A stretch of 38,908 nucleotides of DNA from Nocardioides lijunqiniae (lineage in GTDB: Bacteria; Actinomycetota; Actinomycetes; Propionibacteriales; Nocardioidaceae). The position numbers and the translations under genes are program-made. Location of the stretch: NCBI RefSeq assembly GCF_015024225.1, contig NZ_JACJGM010000043.1, positions 1 to 38,908 of the forward strand, written 5' to 3'. Within the stretch, counting starts at the first letter, position 1. Each line of letters opens with the position of its first letter. Of this stretch, positions 1 to 7,938 are shown piece after piece. Below the pieces are notes generated by a model, which saw only the letters and a program-made list of their open reading frames with translations, made no database searches and was not told the DNA's origin.

Positions 1-65
1 CCCCGACCCCCTGACTCCTCCACCCCCGCTGCGCGAGAAGCGGGCTGTGGCATCGGGGGCGGGAC

Positions 66-218
66 GGGTGGTGGTGGGGTGCGGAGGAGCCGGAGGCGAC
101 AGGGCCACGGCGCCGGTGTGGATGGGACTGGCCGCCCGGAGCGACGAAGGAGCGCAGGGCTGGTTTCCGGCGCCGTGGCCCTGTCGCCGCAGGCGACGAC
201 CGCACCCCACCACCACCC
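66..218. repeat. Long imperfect inverted repeat (about 40 bp of perfect arm)
   Basis: Two nested perfect arm pairs are visible: 66-84 pairs with 200-218 (19/19), and 96-116 pairs with 167-187 (21/21). They are separated by an 11/12 nt internal loop and close a 50 nt apical loop (117-166). A smaller pair, 242-252 with 284-294 (one mismatch), follows. Together they fill most of the 356-base stretch before the first gene, where short ORFs look like GC-rich noise. It may be a copy of a dispersed genomic palindrome or an unusually large terminator for the gene to the left of the window; the sequence alone does not decide this. Confidence 0.8.
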
Positions 219-356
219 GGCCCGCACCCCCCGAGGAGGCAGGCGTTCGAGCCCGACCCCCCACCCCCGCGCGCAGCGCGGAAGCTTGAACGCCGCGCGC
301 CGCGCCGCCGCACCGCCGCAGGCGAGAGATGCAGGAGCCCCTGGCACGCTAAGACC

Positions 357-1304
357 ATGCGCGCAGTGATCCTCGACGACTACCAGCAGGTCGCCCTGTC
401 GTACGCCGACTGGTCGGTGCTCGAGGGGGTGGAGGTGTCCTCGGTGAGCGAGCACCTCGCTGGCGAGGAGCTGGTGCGGGTGCTGGAGGGGGCCGCCGTG
501 GTGGTCGTGATGCGGGAGCGGACGCCGCTGACCCGCGAGCTCCTGGAGCGGCTGCCGGAGCTGAGGCTGGTGGTGACCAGCGGGATGCGCAACGCCTCGA
601 TCGACCTGGCGGCGTGCCGGGAGCGCGGCGTCACCGTGTGCGGCACGGCGAGCAGCTCGGCGCCTCCGGTGGAGCTGACGTGGGCGCTGATCCTCGGGCT
701 GGTGCGCCACCTCGGGCCGGAGTCCGCGTCGTTCCGCGACGGCGGGCCCTGGCAGCGCAGCGTCGGGGTCGACCTGGCGGGGGCGACGCTCGGGGTCGTG
801 GGGCTCGGCAAGATCGGCAGCCGGGTCGCGGAGGTCGGGCGGGCATTCGGCATGGAGGTGCTGGGCTGGAGCCCGCACCTGACCGACGAGCGGGCCGCTG
901 AGGCGGGGGTCCGGCGGGCCGGGAGCCTGGTCGAGCTGATGGCCGCCTCGGACGTCGTCACCCTGCACCTGGTGCTCTCCGAGAGCACCCGTGGGCTGGT
1001 GGGGGCGGCCGAGCTGGCGGCGATGCGGCCGGCCGCGCGGCTGGTCAACACCTCGCGGGCCGGGCTGGTCGACACCGGCGCGCTCGTGGACTCCCTGCGG
1101 GCGGGCCGGATCGCCGGAGCGGGGCTGGACGTGTTCGACGAGGAGCCGGTGCCGCTGGACCACCCGCTGCGCTCGCTGCCCACGGTGCTGGCCACGCCGC
1201 ACCTCGGCTACGTGAGCGCCGGCAACTACCGCCGCTACTTCACCGAGGCGGTCGAGGACGTCGCCGCCTGGCGGGCGGGGGAGCCGGTCCGGCTGCTCAC
1301 CTGA
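357..1304 (+). CDS. D-2-hydroxyacid dehydrogenase (NAD-dependent)
   Basis: The 315-residue product belongs to the D-isomer specific 2-hydroxyacid dehydrogenase family (phosphoglycerate dehydrogenase/formate dehydrogenase-like), which interconverts 2-oxoacids and D-2-hydroxyacids in the cytosol. The Rossmann glycine motif GLGKIG is at residues 149-154. The family catalytic residues can be placed as Arg234 (in NTSRAG), Glu263 (in FDEEP) and His282 (in TPHLGY). The length is usual for the short members that lack an ACT domain, so it is unlikely to be SerA itself. The ATG is preceded by CACGCT at 345-350 and exactly 6 nt, with no Shine-Dalgarno, so it may be leaderless. Its stop lies 6 nt before the -35 box of the rplJ promoter. 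The true substrate cannot be read from the sequence. Confidence 0.9.
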   Translation: MRAVILDDYQQVALSYADWSVLEGVEVSSVSEHLAGEELVRVLEGAAVVVVMRERTPLTRELLERLPELRLVVTSGMRNASIDLAACRERGVTVCGTASSSAPPVELTWALILGLVRHLGPESASFRDGGPWQRSVGVDLAGATLGVVGLGKIGSRVAEVGRAFGMEVLGWSPHLTDERAAEAGVRRAGSLVELMAASDVVTLHLVLSESTRGLVGAAELAAMRPAARLVNTSRAGLVDTGALVDSLRAGRIAGAGLDVFDEEPVPLDHPLRSLPTVLATPHLGYVSAGNYRRYFTEAVEDVAAWRAGEPVRLLT

Positions 1305-1310
1305 CCCGAT

Positions 1311-1339
1311 TTGGCGGGCGCCCCCCGCGCCCGTACAGT
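1311..1339 (+). promoter_or_regulatory. Promoter of the rplJ-rplL operon
   Basis: TTGGCG (1311-1316) and TACAGT (1334-1339) are separated by exactly 17 nt, a good housekeeping-sigma promoter. The expected transcription start near 1346 gives a leader of about 195 nt before rplJ, which fits the L10 leader RNA. Confidence 0.7.
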
Positions 1340-1345
1340 TCGTAC

Positions 1346-1542
1346 CTGAATCCAGAGACCGCCGGTTGTCCGGCTGCATCAGCAGCCAGACCGAAGGTTC
1401 CGCAGCGATGCGGACGGCCTGCGCAGGTGACAGAGCAAGACCCGCGGCTCGCCGCGAAGTCCACGCCCTGAGCATCTGCGCTCAGGGCGTTCGTCATTGT
1501 GACGGACCCGGCGCGGTGGTCTCCCAGTCCGGAAGGAGACCC
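1346..1542 (+). ncRNA. Ribosomal protein L10 leader (autoregulatory 5' UTR)
   Basis: The long untranslated leader before rplJ is rich in paired elements, as in the known L10 leader family, in which the L10(L12) complex binds its own mRNA to repress translation. A clear terminator-like hairpin lies at 1463-1490: arms 1463-1472 and 1481-1490, 10/10 pairs, 8 nt loop. It is not followed by a strong T-run. The call rests on position, length and hairpin content; a covariance-model match was not run. Confidence 0.65.
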
Positions 1543-2250
1543 ATGGCGCGGGCAGACAGAGACGCCGCCGTCGCGGAGATCGTTGACTCGTTCAACGACT
1601 CCGCCGGTGCCGTGCTGACCGAGTACCGCGGTCTGACCGTCAAGGAGCTGCAGAACCTGCGCCGCTCCCTCGGTGAGAACGCCAACTACGCCGTGGTCAA
1701 GAACACGCTGGCCAAGATCGCCGCCAACCAGGTGGGCATCTCCGGCTTCGACGACCTGCTGACCGGCCCGACCGCCATCGCCTTCATCAGCGGTGACGTC
1801 GTCGAGGCGGCCAAGGGTCTGCGTGACTTTGCCAAGGCCAACCCCACCCTGGTCATCAAGGGCGGGGTCCTGGACGGCAACATCCTCGACGCGAAGGAGA
1901 TCGGCAAGCTCGCCGACCTCGAGTCGCGCGAGGTGCTCCTGGGCAAGATGGCGGGCGCCATGCTCGCCTCCCTCAGCCAGGCCGTCTACCTGCTCAACGC
2001 CCCCCTCGCCCAGGCTGCCCGGCTCGCCGGCGCACTCCAGGCGAAGGCCGAGCAGGACCCCTCGATCCTCGCAGGTGGTGCCGGTACGTCGGTCGCCGCC
2101 GAGGACGCCCCGGAGGCAGCTGCTGCCGACGAGGCCCCCGCAGACGAGGCCGAGGCTCCGGCCGACGAGACCCCGGAGGCCCCCGCGGCCGACGAGGCTC
2201 CCGCCGCCGACGCCGAGACCTCCGATGAGGGCGACGCCACCGAGTCCTGA
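1543..2250 (+). CDS. rplJ: 50S ribosomal protein L10 with a long acidic C-terminal tail
   Basis: L10 forms the base of the ribosomal stalk and carries L7/L12 dimers. The start is the ATG at 1543, behind a strong GGAAGGAG (1531-1538); an upstream in-frame ATG at 1366 lies inside the leader RNA and is rejected. The product is 235 residues, compared with about 165-180 usual for bacterial L10. Residues 1-170 look like ordinary L10 (MARADRDAAV start, the VVKNTLAK region, C-terminal L12-binding helix). Residues 172-235 form an extra Ala/Pro/Glu/Asp-rich tail; 19 of the last 50 residues are acidic and none is basic. rplL follows after 78 nt. Such tails occur in some actinobacteria; a role in stalk dynamics is only inference. 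Confidence 0.96.
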   Translation: MARADRDAAVAEIVDSFNDSAGAVLTEYRGLTVKELQNLRRSLGENANYAVVKNTLAKIAANQVGISGFDDLLTGPTAIAFISGDVVEAAKGLRDFAKANPTLVIKGGVLDGNILDAKEIGKLADLESREVLLGKMAGAMLASLSQAVYLLNAPLAQAARLAGALQAKAEQDPSILAGGAGTSVAAEDAPEAAAADEAPADEAEAPADETPEAPAADEAPAADAETSDEGDATES

Positions 2251-2328
2251 CCCAGGACCTCGGTACCCACCACCTGAAACCCGGTCCGTCGCCCTGCGGC
2301 GGGCCACCGAATGGAAGGAAACGCCACC

Positions 2329-2718
2329 ATGGCGAAGCTCAGCACTGACGAGCTGCTCGACGCGTTCAAGGAAATGACCCTCATCGAGCTCTCCGAGTTC
2401 GTGTCGCAGTTCGAGGAGACCTTCGGCGTGACCGCCGCTGCTCCCGTCGCGGCTGCCGCTGCTCCTGCTGCCGGCGGCGCCGGCGGTGGCGAGGAGGCCG
2501 CTGTCCAGGACGAGTTCGACGTCATCCTCGAGGCTGCCGGCGACAAGAAGATCAACGTCATCAAGGAGGTGCGCGCCCTGACCTCCCTCGGCCTGAAGGA
2601 GGCCAAGGAGCTGGTCGAGGCCGCGCCGAAGGCTGTCGTCGAGAAGGTCGACAAGGCCACGGCCGACAAGGCCAAGGAGGCGCTCGAGGGCGCCGGGGCC
2701 ACCGTCACCCTCAAGTGA
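2329..2718 (+). CDS. rplL: 50S ribosomal protein L7/L12
   Basis: The 129-residue product is the stalk protein that recruits translation GTPases. An N-terminal dimerisation domain (MAKLSTDELLDAFKEM...) is joined by an Ala/Gly-rich hinge (about residues 39-60) to the conserved C-terminal domain, with the EKKxNVIK-like surface reading DKKINVIKEVR and the LGLKEAKELVE helix. The start is the ATG at 2329, with GGAAGGA 10 nt upstream; an in-frame ATG at 2311 would add six residues and lacks a better ribosome site. It is co-transcribed with rplJ and closed by the hairpin at 2771-2812. Confidence 0.97.
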   Translation: MAKLSTDELLDAFKEMTLIELSEFVSQFEETFGVTAAAPVAAAAAPAAGGAGGGEEAAVQDEFDVILEAAGDKKINVIKEVRALTSLGLKEAKELVEAAPKAVVEKVDKATADKAKEALEGAGATVTLK

Positions 2719-2770
2719 CCCGCCCGCTCGTCCGCGGCTGATCCCAGCCGCTCGACGGGCACCGCACCGC

Positions 2771-2812
2771 CACGACGGGCGGCCATCCCTGCGGGGGTGG
2801 CCGCCCGTCGTG
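2771..2812 (+). terminator. Terminator hairpin after rplL
   Basis: A perfect 15-bp stem (2771-2785 with 2798-2812) encloses a 12 nt loop, 53 nt after the rplL stop. There is no T-run, which is common for actinobacterial terminators. Confidence 0.75.
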
Positions 2813-2887
2813 CGTCCGGGAGCCCCAGATCGCGTTTGCGCAGGTGACCCCCGGGGTCACGCCTCGGTCTCACTCCCCACCCGGTCC

Positions 2888-2916
2888 GTGACGGGAAGCA
2901 CAAAGCCGCGTAACCT
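2888..2916 (+). promoter_or_regulatory. Candidate promoter of the mce operon
   Basis: GTGACG (2888-2893), 17 nt, then TAACCT (2911-2916) form a plausible promoter with a start near 2923 and a leader of about 94 nt. Just downstream, ACTGACG occurs twice in direct orientation (2938-2944 and 2961-2967), 23 bp apart, a candidate operator overlapping the early transcribed region. Only the sequence pattern supports this. Confidence 0.4.
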
Positions 2917-3016
2917 CGCCGCCGGAGCACCGTTGTTACTGACGAGTGGTCCGTGTGTGCACTGACGCACTCGCGTCTGGGGACGGGCCGCAGGGTCCGA
3001 GGGGGAGAGGGTCGGC

Positions 3017-3970
3017 ATGGGCGTGGAGATCAAGGTCGACGACCTCACCAAGTCGTTCGGCAAGCAGCTCATCTGGGGCGACGTGTCCCTCACCATCCCG
3101 GCGGGCGAGATCTGCGTGATGCTCGGCCCCTCCGGCACGGGCAAGTCGGTGTTCCTCAAGACCCTCATCGGCCTGCTGAAGCCCGACAAGGGCTCCATCG
3201 TCATCGAGGGCACGGACATCGCGAGCTGCTCGGAGAAGGAGCTCTACGAGATCCGCAAGCTCTTCGGCGTGCTGTTCCAGGACGGCGCCATGTTCGGCTC
3301 GATGAATCTCTACGACAACGTCGCCTTCCCGCTGCGCGAGCACACCAAGAAGTCCGAGTCCGACATCCGCGACATCGTCATGGAGAAGATGGACCTGGTG
3401 GGACTCCTCGGCGCCGAGGACAAGCTCCCCGGCGAGATCTCCGGCGGCATGCGCAAGCGCGCCGGTCTCGCCCGTGCGCTGGTCCTGGACCCCGAGATCG
3501 TCCTGTTCGACGAGCCCGACTCGGGCCTCGACCCGGTGCGCACGGCGTTCCTCAACCAGCTCATCATCGACCTGAACGCGCAGATCGACGCGACGTTCCT
3601 GATCGTCACCCACGACGTCAACACCGCCCGGACGGTGCCCGACAACATCGGCCTGCTCTACCACAAGCACCTGGCGATGTTCGGCCCCCGCGAGATGCTC
3701 CTCAGCTCCGAGGAGCCGGTCGTGCGCCAGTTCCTCAACGCCCAGCGCGTCGGTCCGATCGGCATGTCCGAGGAGAAGGACGCCGACGAGCTCGCGTCCG
3801 AGAAGGACCAGGAGCTCCCCCCGCTGCCGCCGATCCCGCTCCAGCAGGAGCCGTCCAACGGGATCCCGCGGCGCAGCCAGCGCGAGCCGGGCGCCTGGTG
3901 CCGCGACAACGGCGTCACGCCGCCGCCGGGGTCGTTCGAGGAGAACATGAACATGACTATCGGTAAGTGA
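3017..3970 (+). CDS. mceG: Mce-system ABC transporter ATP-binding protein (Mkl/MceG, MlaF-like)
   Basis: This is the cytosolic ATPase that drives Mce lipid/sterol importers by binding the YrbE permeases. The 317-residue protein has Walker A GPSGTGKS (37-44), the Q-loop at Gln88, the signature ISGGM (141-145), Walker B IVLFDE (161-166) and the switch His199. It resembles the Mkl/MlaF branch (note LFQDGAMFGSMNLYDNVAFPL after the Q-loop). A C-terminal tail of about 70 residues, rich in Pro/Glu, follows the ATPase domain, as in actinobacterial MceG. The start ATG is 7 nt after a purine-rich GGGGGAGAGGG. In mycobacteria the Mkl gene also lies near rplL-rpoB but away from the mce operons; here it leads the operon. 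Confidence 0.93.
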   Translation: MGVEIKVDDLTKSFGKQLIWGDVSLTIPAGEICVMLGPSGTGKSVFLKTLIGLLKPDKGSIVIEGTDIASCSEKELYEIRKLFGVLFQDGAMFGSMNLYDNVAFPLREHTKKSESDIRDIVMEKMDLVGLLGAEDKLPGEISGGMRKRAGLARALVLDPEIVLFDEPDSGLDPVRTAFLNQLIIDLNAQIDATFLIVTHDVNTARTVPDNIGLLYHKHLAMFGPREMLLSSEEPVVRQFLNAQRVGPIGMSEEKDADELASEKDQELPPLPPIPLQQEPSNGIPRRSQREPGAWCRDNGVTPPPGSFEENMNMTIGK

Positions 3971-3988
3971 CGGGGGGACACACACCTC

Positions 3989-4771
3989 GTGGCATCCACC
4001 GCGACCCGGGTCCTCGCCCCGGTCGGCACTGCAGGGCAGCTCTTCGCGTTCGGTCTCGACGTCGGCCGAGCGCTGTTCCGGCGTCCCTTCCAGATGCGGG
4101 AGTTCCTCCAGCAGGCCTGGTTCATCGCCTCGGTCACGATCATCCCGACGGCGCTGGTCGCCATCCCCTTCGGCGCGGTCATCGCGCTGCAGGTGGGTGG
4201 GCTGATCAAGCAGTTCGGCGCCCAGTCGTTCACGGGCTCGGCCTCGGTCCTGGCGGTGATCCAGCAGGCCGGACCCATCGCCACGGCGCTGCTGATCGCC
4301 GGTGCCGGAGGCTCGGCCATCGCCGCCGACCTCGGCGCCCGCAAGATCCGTGAAGAGCTCGACGCGATGATGGTGCTCGGCATCGACCCGATCCAGCGTC
4401 TCGTGGTGCCCCGGGTCCTGGCCTGCATGATGGTCGCGTTCTTCCTCAACGGGCTCGTCAGCGTCGTGGGCGTCGCCGGCGGCTACGTCTTCAACGTCGT
4501 GCTCCAGGACGGCACCCCCGGCGCCTACCTCGCGAGCTTCACGGCCCTGGCGCAGCTGCCCGACCTGTGGGTCGGCCTGCTCAAGGCGCTGGTCTTCGGC
4601 TTCATCGCCGCGATCGTGGCCTCCTACAAGGGCATGAACGCCGGCGGCGGGCCCAAGGGCGTCGGCGACGCCGTCAACGAGTCGGTCGTCATCACCTTCC
4701 TGCTCCTGTTCGTCGTCAACTTCGTCATGAGCACGATCTACCTCCAAGTCATCCCGCCGAAGACGGGTTGA
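3989..4771 (+). CDS. yrbEA: YrbE/MlaE-family permease A of the Mce transporter
   Basis: This 260-residue polytopic membrane protein of the MlaE (DUF140) family pairs with the next gene to form the permease core below the Mce protein assembly. About five hydrophobic segments are visible, plus the family motif region with EELDAMMVLGIDPIQRLVVPR (about residues 125-145), the cytoplasmic helix that contacts the ATPase. The start is a GTG at 3989 behind GGGGGGAC (3972-3979), 18 nt after the ATPase stop. The next gene begins 5 nt after its stop, so the pair is probably made in equal amounts. Confidence 0.92.
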   Translation: MASTATRVLAPVGTAGQLFAFGLDVGRALFRRPFQMREFLQQAWFIASVTIIPTALVAIPFGAVIALQVGGLIKQFGAQSFTGSASVLAVIQQAGPIATALLIAGAGGSAIAADLGARKIREELDAMMVLGIDPIQRLVVPRVLACMMVAFFLNGLVSVVGVAGGYVFNVVLQDGTPGAYLASFTALAQLPDLWVGLLKALVFGFIAAIVASYKGMNAGGGPKGVGDAVNESVVITFLLLFVVNFVMSTIYLQVIPPKTG

Positions 4772-4776
4772 CGGGC

Positions 4777-5616
4777 GTGGGGAAGAGCTCTGCCGCCATC
4801 CGGGCGGTCTACGAGAAGCCGCTGGGCTCGATCAACGAGCTCGGCGGACAGCTGGCGTTCTACCTCGGCGTGCTCCGGGCGATCCCGCGCTCGGTCAAGC
4901 GCTACCCGAAGGAGATCATGCGGATCCTGGCCGAGGTCACCCTCGGCTCCGGGTCGCTGGCCGTCATCGGCGGCACCGTCGGCGTCATCGCCGGCATGAC
5001 GTTCTTCACCGGCGCGCAGGTGGGCCTGTCCGGCTACGCCGCGCTCAACCAGCTGGGCACGGCCGCCTTCTCCGGGTTCGTCTCGGCCTACTTCAACACC
5101 CGCGAGATCGCGCCCCTGGTGGCCGGCATCGCGCTGGCGGCCACCGTGGGCTGCGGCTTCACCGCCCAGCTGGGCGCCATGCGCATCTCCGAGGAGGTCG
5201 ACGCCCTCGAGACGATGGCCATCCCCTCGATGCCGTTCCTCGTCGCCACGCGCGTCGTGGGCGGGCTGATCGCGATCGTCCCGCTCTACGTCGTGGGGCT
5301 GCTGTCGTCGTACTTCGCCAGCCGGCTGATCGTCACCCAGTTCTACGGCCAGAGCTCGGGCACCTACGACCACTACTTCAACCAGTTCCTGCCACCCGGC
5401 GACGTGCTCTGGTCCTTCGGCAAGGTCCTGGTCTTCGCCGTCGTCGTGATCCTCATCCACTGCTACCACGGCTACAACGCCTCCGGCGGCCCGGCCGGCG
5501 TGGGCGTGGCCGTGGGTCGTGCCGTGCGCACCAGCATCGTGGCCATCAACGTCATCGACCTGTTCCTGTCGATGGCGATCTGGGGCACCACCACCACCGT
5601 GAGACTGGCGGGGTGA
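4777..5616 (+). CDS. yrbEB: YrbE/MlaE-family permease B of the Mce transporter
   Basis: This is the second MlaE-family permease subunit, 279 residues from the GTG at 4777 (VGKSSAAIRAVYEK). A TTG at 4768 overlapping the previous stop is the alternative; both lack a strong ribosome site, which suggests translational coupling to yrbEA. It has the same multi-helix plan as its neighbour and the corresponding ATPase-contact motif, SEEVDALETMAIPSMPFLVATR, in the middle. The reading frame stays open far upstream into yrbEA, but that extension is a high-GC shadow. MceA follows 4 nt after the stop. Confidence 0.9.
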   Translation: MGKSSAAIRAVYEKPLGSINELGGQLAFYLGVLRAIPRSVKRYPKEIMRILAEVTLGSGSLAVIGGTVGVIAGMTFFTGAQVGLSGYAALNQLGTAAFSGFVSAYFNTREIAPLVAGIALAATVGCGFTAQLGAMRISEEVDALETMAIPSMPFLVATRVVGGLIAIVPLYVVGLLSSYFASRLIVTQFYGQSSGTYDHYFNQFLPPGDVLWSFGKVLVFAVVVILIHCYHGYNASGGPAGVGVAVGRAVRTSIVAINVIDLFLSMAIWGTTTTVRLAG

Positions 5617-5620
5617 GGGC

Positions 5621-6904
5621 ATGAGGATCCTCGGCAACCACAAGGTTCTCGGCGTCGCCTTCCTGGCGCTGCTGGTCCTGGGCGTCTACGCGACCTACGC
5701 GATCTTCACCAAGAAGTACGTCGACTACGACGAGGTGACGCTCGAGACCTCCTCGATCGGCCTGCAGCTGCCCACGCGCGCCGACGTCAAGATCCGCGGC
5801 GTCATCGTCGGCGAGGTGCTCGACTTCGACACCCGCTCGGGCGGCGCCGAGCTCACCCTGGGGATCTTCCCCGAGGAGATGGACACGATCCCGGCCAACG
5901 TGACCGGCTCGATCGTGCCCAAGACGCTCTTCGGCGAGAAGTACGTCAGCCTCGAGATCCCGGAGACCGGCCCCGAGGGACAGCTCGCCACCGACGCCGT
6001 GATCGAGCGCACCGAGGTCAGCACCGAGGTGGAGGAGGTCCTCTCCGACCTCTACCCGCTGCTCCGGGCGGTCCAGCCGGCCGACATCAACATGACGCTC
6101 AACGCGCTGGCCACCGCGCTCGAGGGACGCGGCGAGCTGATCGGCGAGAACCTCGAGACCGTCGACGCCTACCTCAAGCGGCTCAACCCGCAGATCCCCG
6201 GCCTGGTCGAGGACCTGCGGCTCACGGCCCAGGTCTCCGACATCTACGCCGACGTGCTGCCGGAGGTGGCGCAGATCCTGGAGAACACGGTCACCACGAC
6301 CGGCACCCTCGAGGACCGCTCGGTCCAGCTCAACGCGCTCTTCAAGGACGTCGCGTCGTTCTCCGACACCGCGAAGGTCTTCCTCGAGGACAACGGCGAC
6401 AACCTGGTGCGGCTCGGCGAGGTCAGCTCGGCGCAGCTGCGCGTGCTGGCGAGGTACGCCCCGGTCTTCCCGTGCCTGACCGAGGGCATCGTCAAGGCCG
6501 GCAAGCTGCAGGCCGAGGCGTTCCGCGGCTTCACCCTCCACATCGTCCTGGAGACCCTCCCGCGCCAGCCCCGCAGCTACGGCCCCGCCGACAAGCCGCG
6601 CATCGGCGAGGACCGCGGCCCCGACTGCCTGAGCCTGCCCAACCCGCCGTGGAACCAGTCCAACCCCGTGCGCAGCCAGCCGAACTTCGACGACGGCGTC
6701 GACGAGCCCACGGGCAAGGGCACCTCGCGGGTGTCGCCCGGCGCCCTCTTCGACGGCGCCGCCGAGCCCGGCAGCATCGAGGAGTCCGACCTGCTCAAGT
6801 CGCTGATGGGTCCCGGCTTCGGCGTTCCCGCCGCCGAGGTCCCCGACCTCAGCGTGATGCTGGTCGCCCCGATGGCGCGTGGCGCGGAGGTGAGCCTCCG
6901 CTGA
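5621..6904 (+). CDS. mceA: MceA, MlaD-domain substrate-binding/channel protein
   Basis: This 427-residue MCE family protein is the first of six encoded in series; in the characterised mycobacterial systems six different Mce proteins form a hetero-hexameric periplasmic tube that carries lipids to the permease. It has one N-terminal membrane anchor (residues 9-29), an MlaD/MCE domain (about 40-118, including ADVKIRGVIVGEV and the LFGEKYVSLE strand), a long helical region (about 130-300) and a Pro/Gly-rich tail. The ATG follows GGCGGGG by 7 nt and lies 4 nt after yrbEB. Its stop overlaps the next start by one base (TGATG). Confidence 0.92.
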   Translation: MRILGNHKVLGVAFLALLVLGVYATYAIFTKKYVDYDEVTLETSSIGLQLPTRADVKIRGVIVGEVLDFDTRSGGAELTLGIFPEEMDTIPANVTGSIVPKTLFGEKYVSLEIPETGPEGQLATDAVIERTEVSTEVEEVLSDLYPLLRAVQPADINMTLNALATALEGRGELIGENLETVDAYLKRLNPQIPGLVEDLRLTAQVSDIYADVLPEVAQILENTVTTTGTLEDRSVQLNALFKDVASFSDTAKVFLEDNGDNLVRLGEVSSAQLRVLARYAPVFPCLTEGIVKAGKLQAEAFRGFTLHIVLETLPRQPRSYGPADKPRIGEDRGPDCLSLPNPPWNQSNPVRSQPNFDDGVDEPTGKGTSRVSPGALFDGAAEPGSIEESDLLKSLMGPGFGVPAAEVPDLSVMLVAPMARGAEVSLR

Positions 6905-7938
6905 TGGCCTACCTCGACAAGCGCACCCTCAACGACCTGATGAAGCTGATGGTCTTCATCGTCGTCACGACCCTGGCCACGGGCGTCCTCGTGGTCACGA
7001 TCGGCAACCTCACCTTCGGCGGCTCCCGCAACTACGAGGCGGAGTTCGTGGACGCGACCGGCGTCGTCAAGGGCGACGACGTCCGGATCGCCGGCGTCAA
7101 GGTCGGCACGGTCAGCGACGTGGAGATCGTCGACCGCACCCGCGCGCGGGTGTCGTTCTCCGTCGAGGACGAGACCCGGCTGACCGAGTCCACCCACGCC
7201 CTGATCAAGTACCGCAACCTCGTCGGGCAGCGCTACATCTCCCTGACCACGGAGATCGGCGAGGGGGACGTCCTCGACGATGGCGACACCATCCCCGTCG
7301 ACCGCACCTCGCCGGCCCTCGACCTGACCGTGCTCTTCAACGGTTTCAAGCCGCTGTTCGAGGCGCTCTCGCCCGACGACGTCAACAAGCTCTCCTACGA
7401 GATCGTCCAGGTCTTCCAGGGCGAGGGCGGGACGCTCGAGAGCCTGCTGGGCAACACCGCGTCGATCACCAGCACGCTCGCCGCGCGCGACCAGGTCATC
7501 GGCGACCTGATCACCAACCTCAACCAGGTGCTCGACAACCTCGCCGACCGCGACGACCAGCTCACCGACCTGATCAAGACCTTCCGGACCTTCGTGGGCG
7601 GGCTGAACAAGGACCGGGACGCCATCTTGGACTCGCTGGACCAGATCTCCTCGCTGTCGGTGGAGACCGCCGACCTGGTGAAGGGGATCCGTCCGCCGTT
7701 CGTCCAGGACATCAAGCAGCTGCGCCGCTTCAGCGAGAACGTCGCCCGCAACAAGGGCGAGCTGGACCGCGCGCTCCAGGTGCTCCCGATCAAGCTGGAG
7801 AAGGTCGGTCGCACGGCCATCTACGGCTCCTGGTTCAACTTCTACCTCTGCAACTTCAAGGGCCAGGTGCGGCTGCCCGGCATCCGCCCGATCGACGTCG
7901 ACTACAACACCTCGGCTGCGAGGTGCGACCTCGGATGA
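6904..7938 (+). CDS. mceB: MceB, MlaD-domain protein
   Basis: This 344-residue Mce family subunit has a membrane anchor at about residues 14-34, an MCE domain (about 42-118, with GDDVRIAGVKVGTV and NLVGQRYISL) and a long coiled helical region containing repeated Asn/Asp/Leu heptad-like stretches (about 170-290). The ATG at 6904 shares its A with the TGA of mceA. Longer in-frame starts inside mceA are rejected because they would overlap it by more than 400 nt. It ends with CNFKGQVRLPGIRPIDVDYN, a C-terminal style common to actinobacterial MceB. The stop overlaps the start of mceC as ATGA. Confidence 0.92.
   Translation: MAYLDKRTLNDLMKLMVFIVVTTLATGVLVVTIGNLTFGGSRNYEAEFVDATGVVKGDDVRIAGVKVGTVSDVEIVDRTRARVSFSVEDETRLTESTHALIKYRNLVGQRYISLTTEIGEGDVLDDGDTIPVDRTSPALDLTVLFNGFKPLFEALSPDDVNKLSYEIVQVFQGEGGTLESLLGNTASITSTLAARDQVIGDLITNLNQVLDNLADRDDQLTDLIKTFRTFVGGLNKDRDAILDSLDQISSLSVETADLVKGIRPPFVQDIKQLRRFSENVARNKGELDRALQVLPIKLEKVGRTAIYGSWFNFYLCNFKGQVRLPGIRPIDVDYNTSAARCDLG

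Noticed and set aside
47..369. Two overlapping short frames in the left intergenic region
   Set aside because: They run through the inverted repeat, are Arg/Pro-rich, and lack ribosome sites and family resemblance.
1366..1542. In-frame upstream extension of rplJ
   Set aside because: It lies in the leader RNA; a strong ribosome site and the conserved MARADRD start are at 1543.
2936..4747. 603-codon minus-strand frame across mceG and yrbEA, and similar ones at 4738-5643, 8858-10081, 9982-11013 and 23234-25612
   Set aside because: All are antisense to well-supported genes and show the Glu/Asp/His/Arg-rich composition of high-GC shadow frames.
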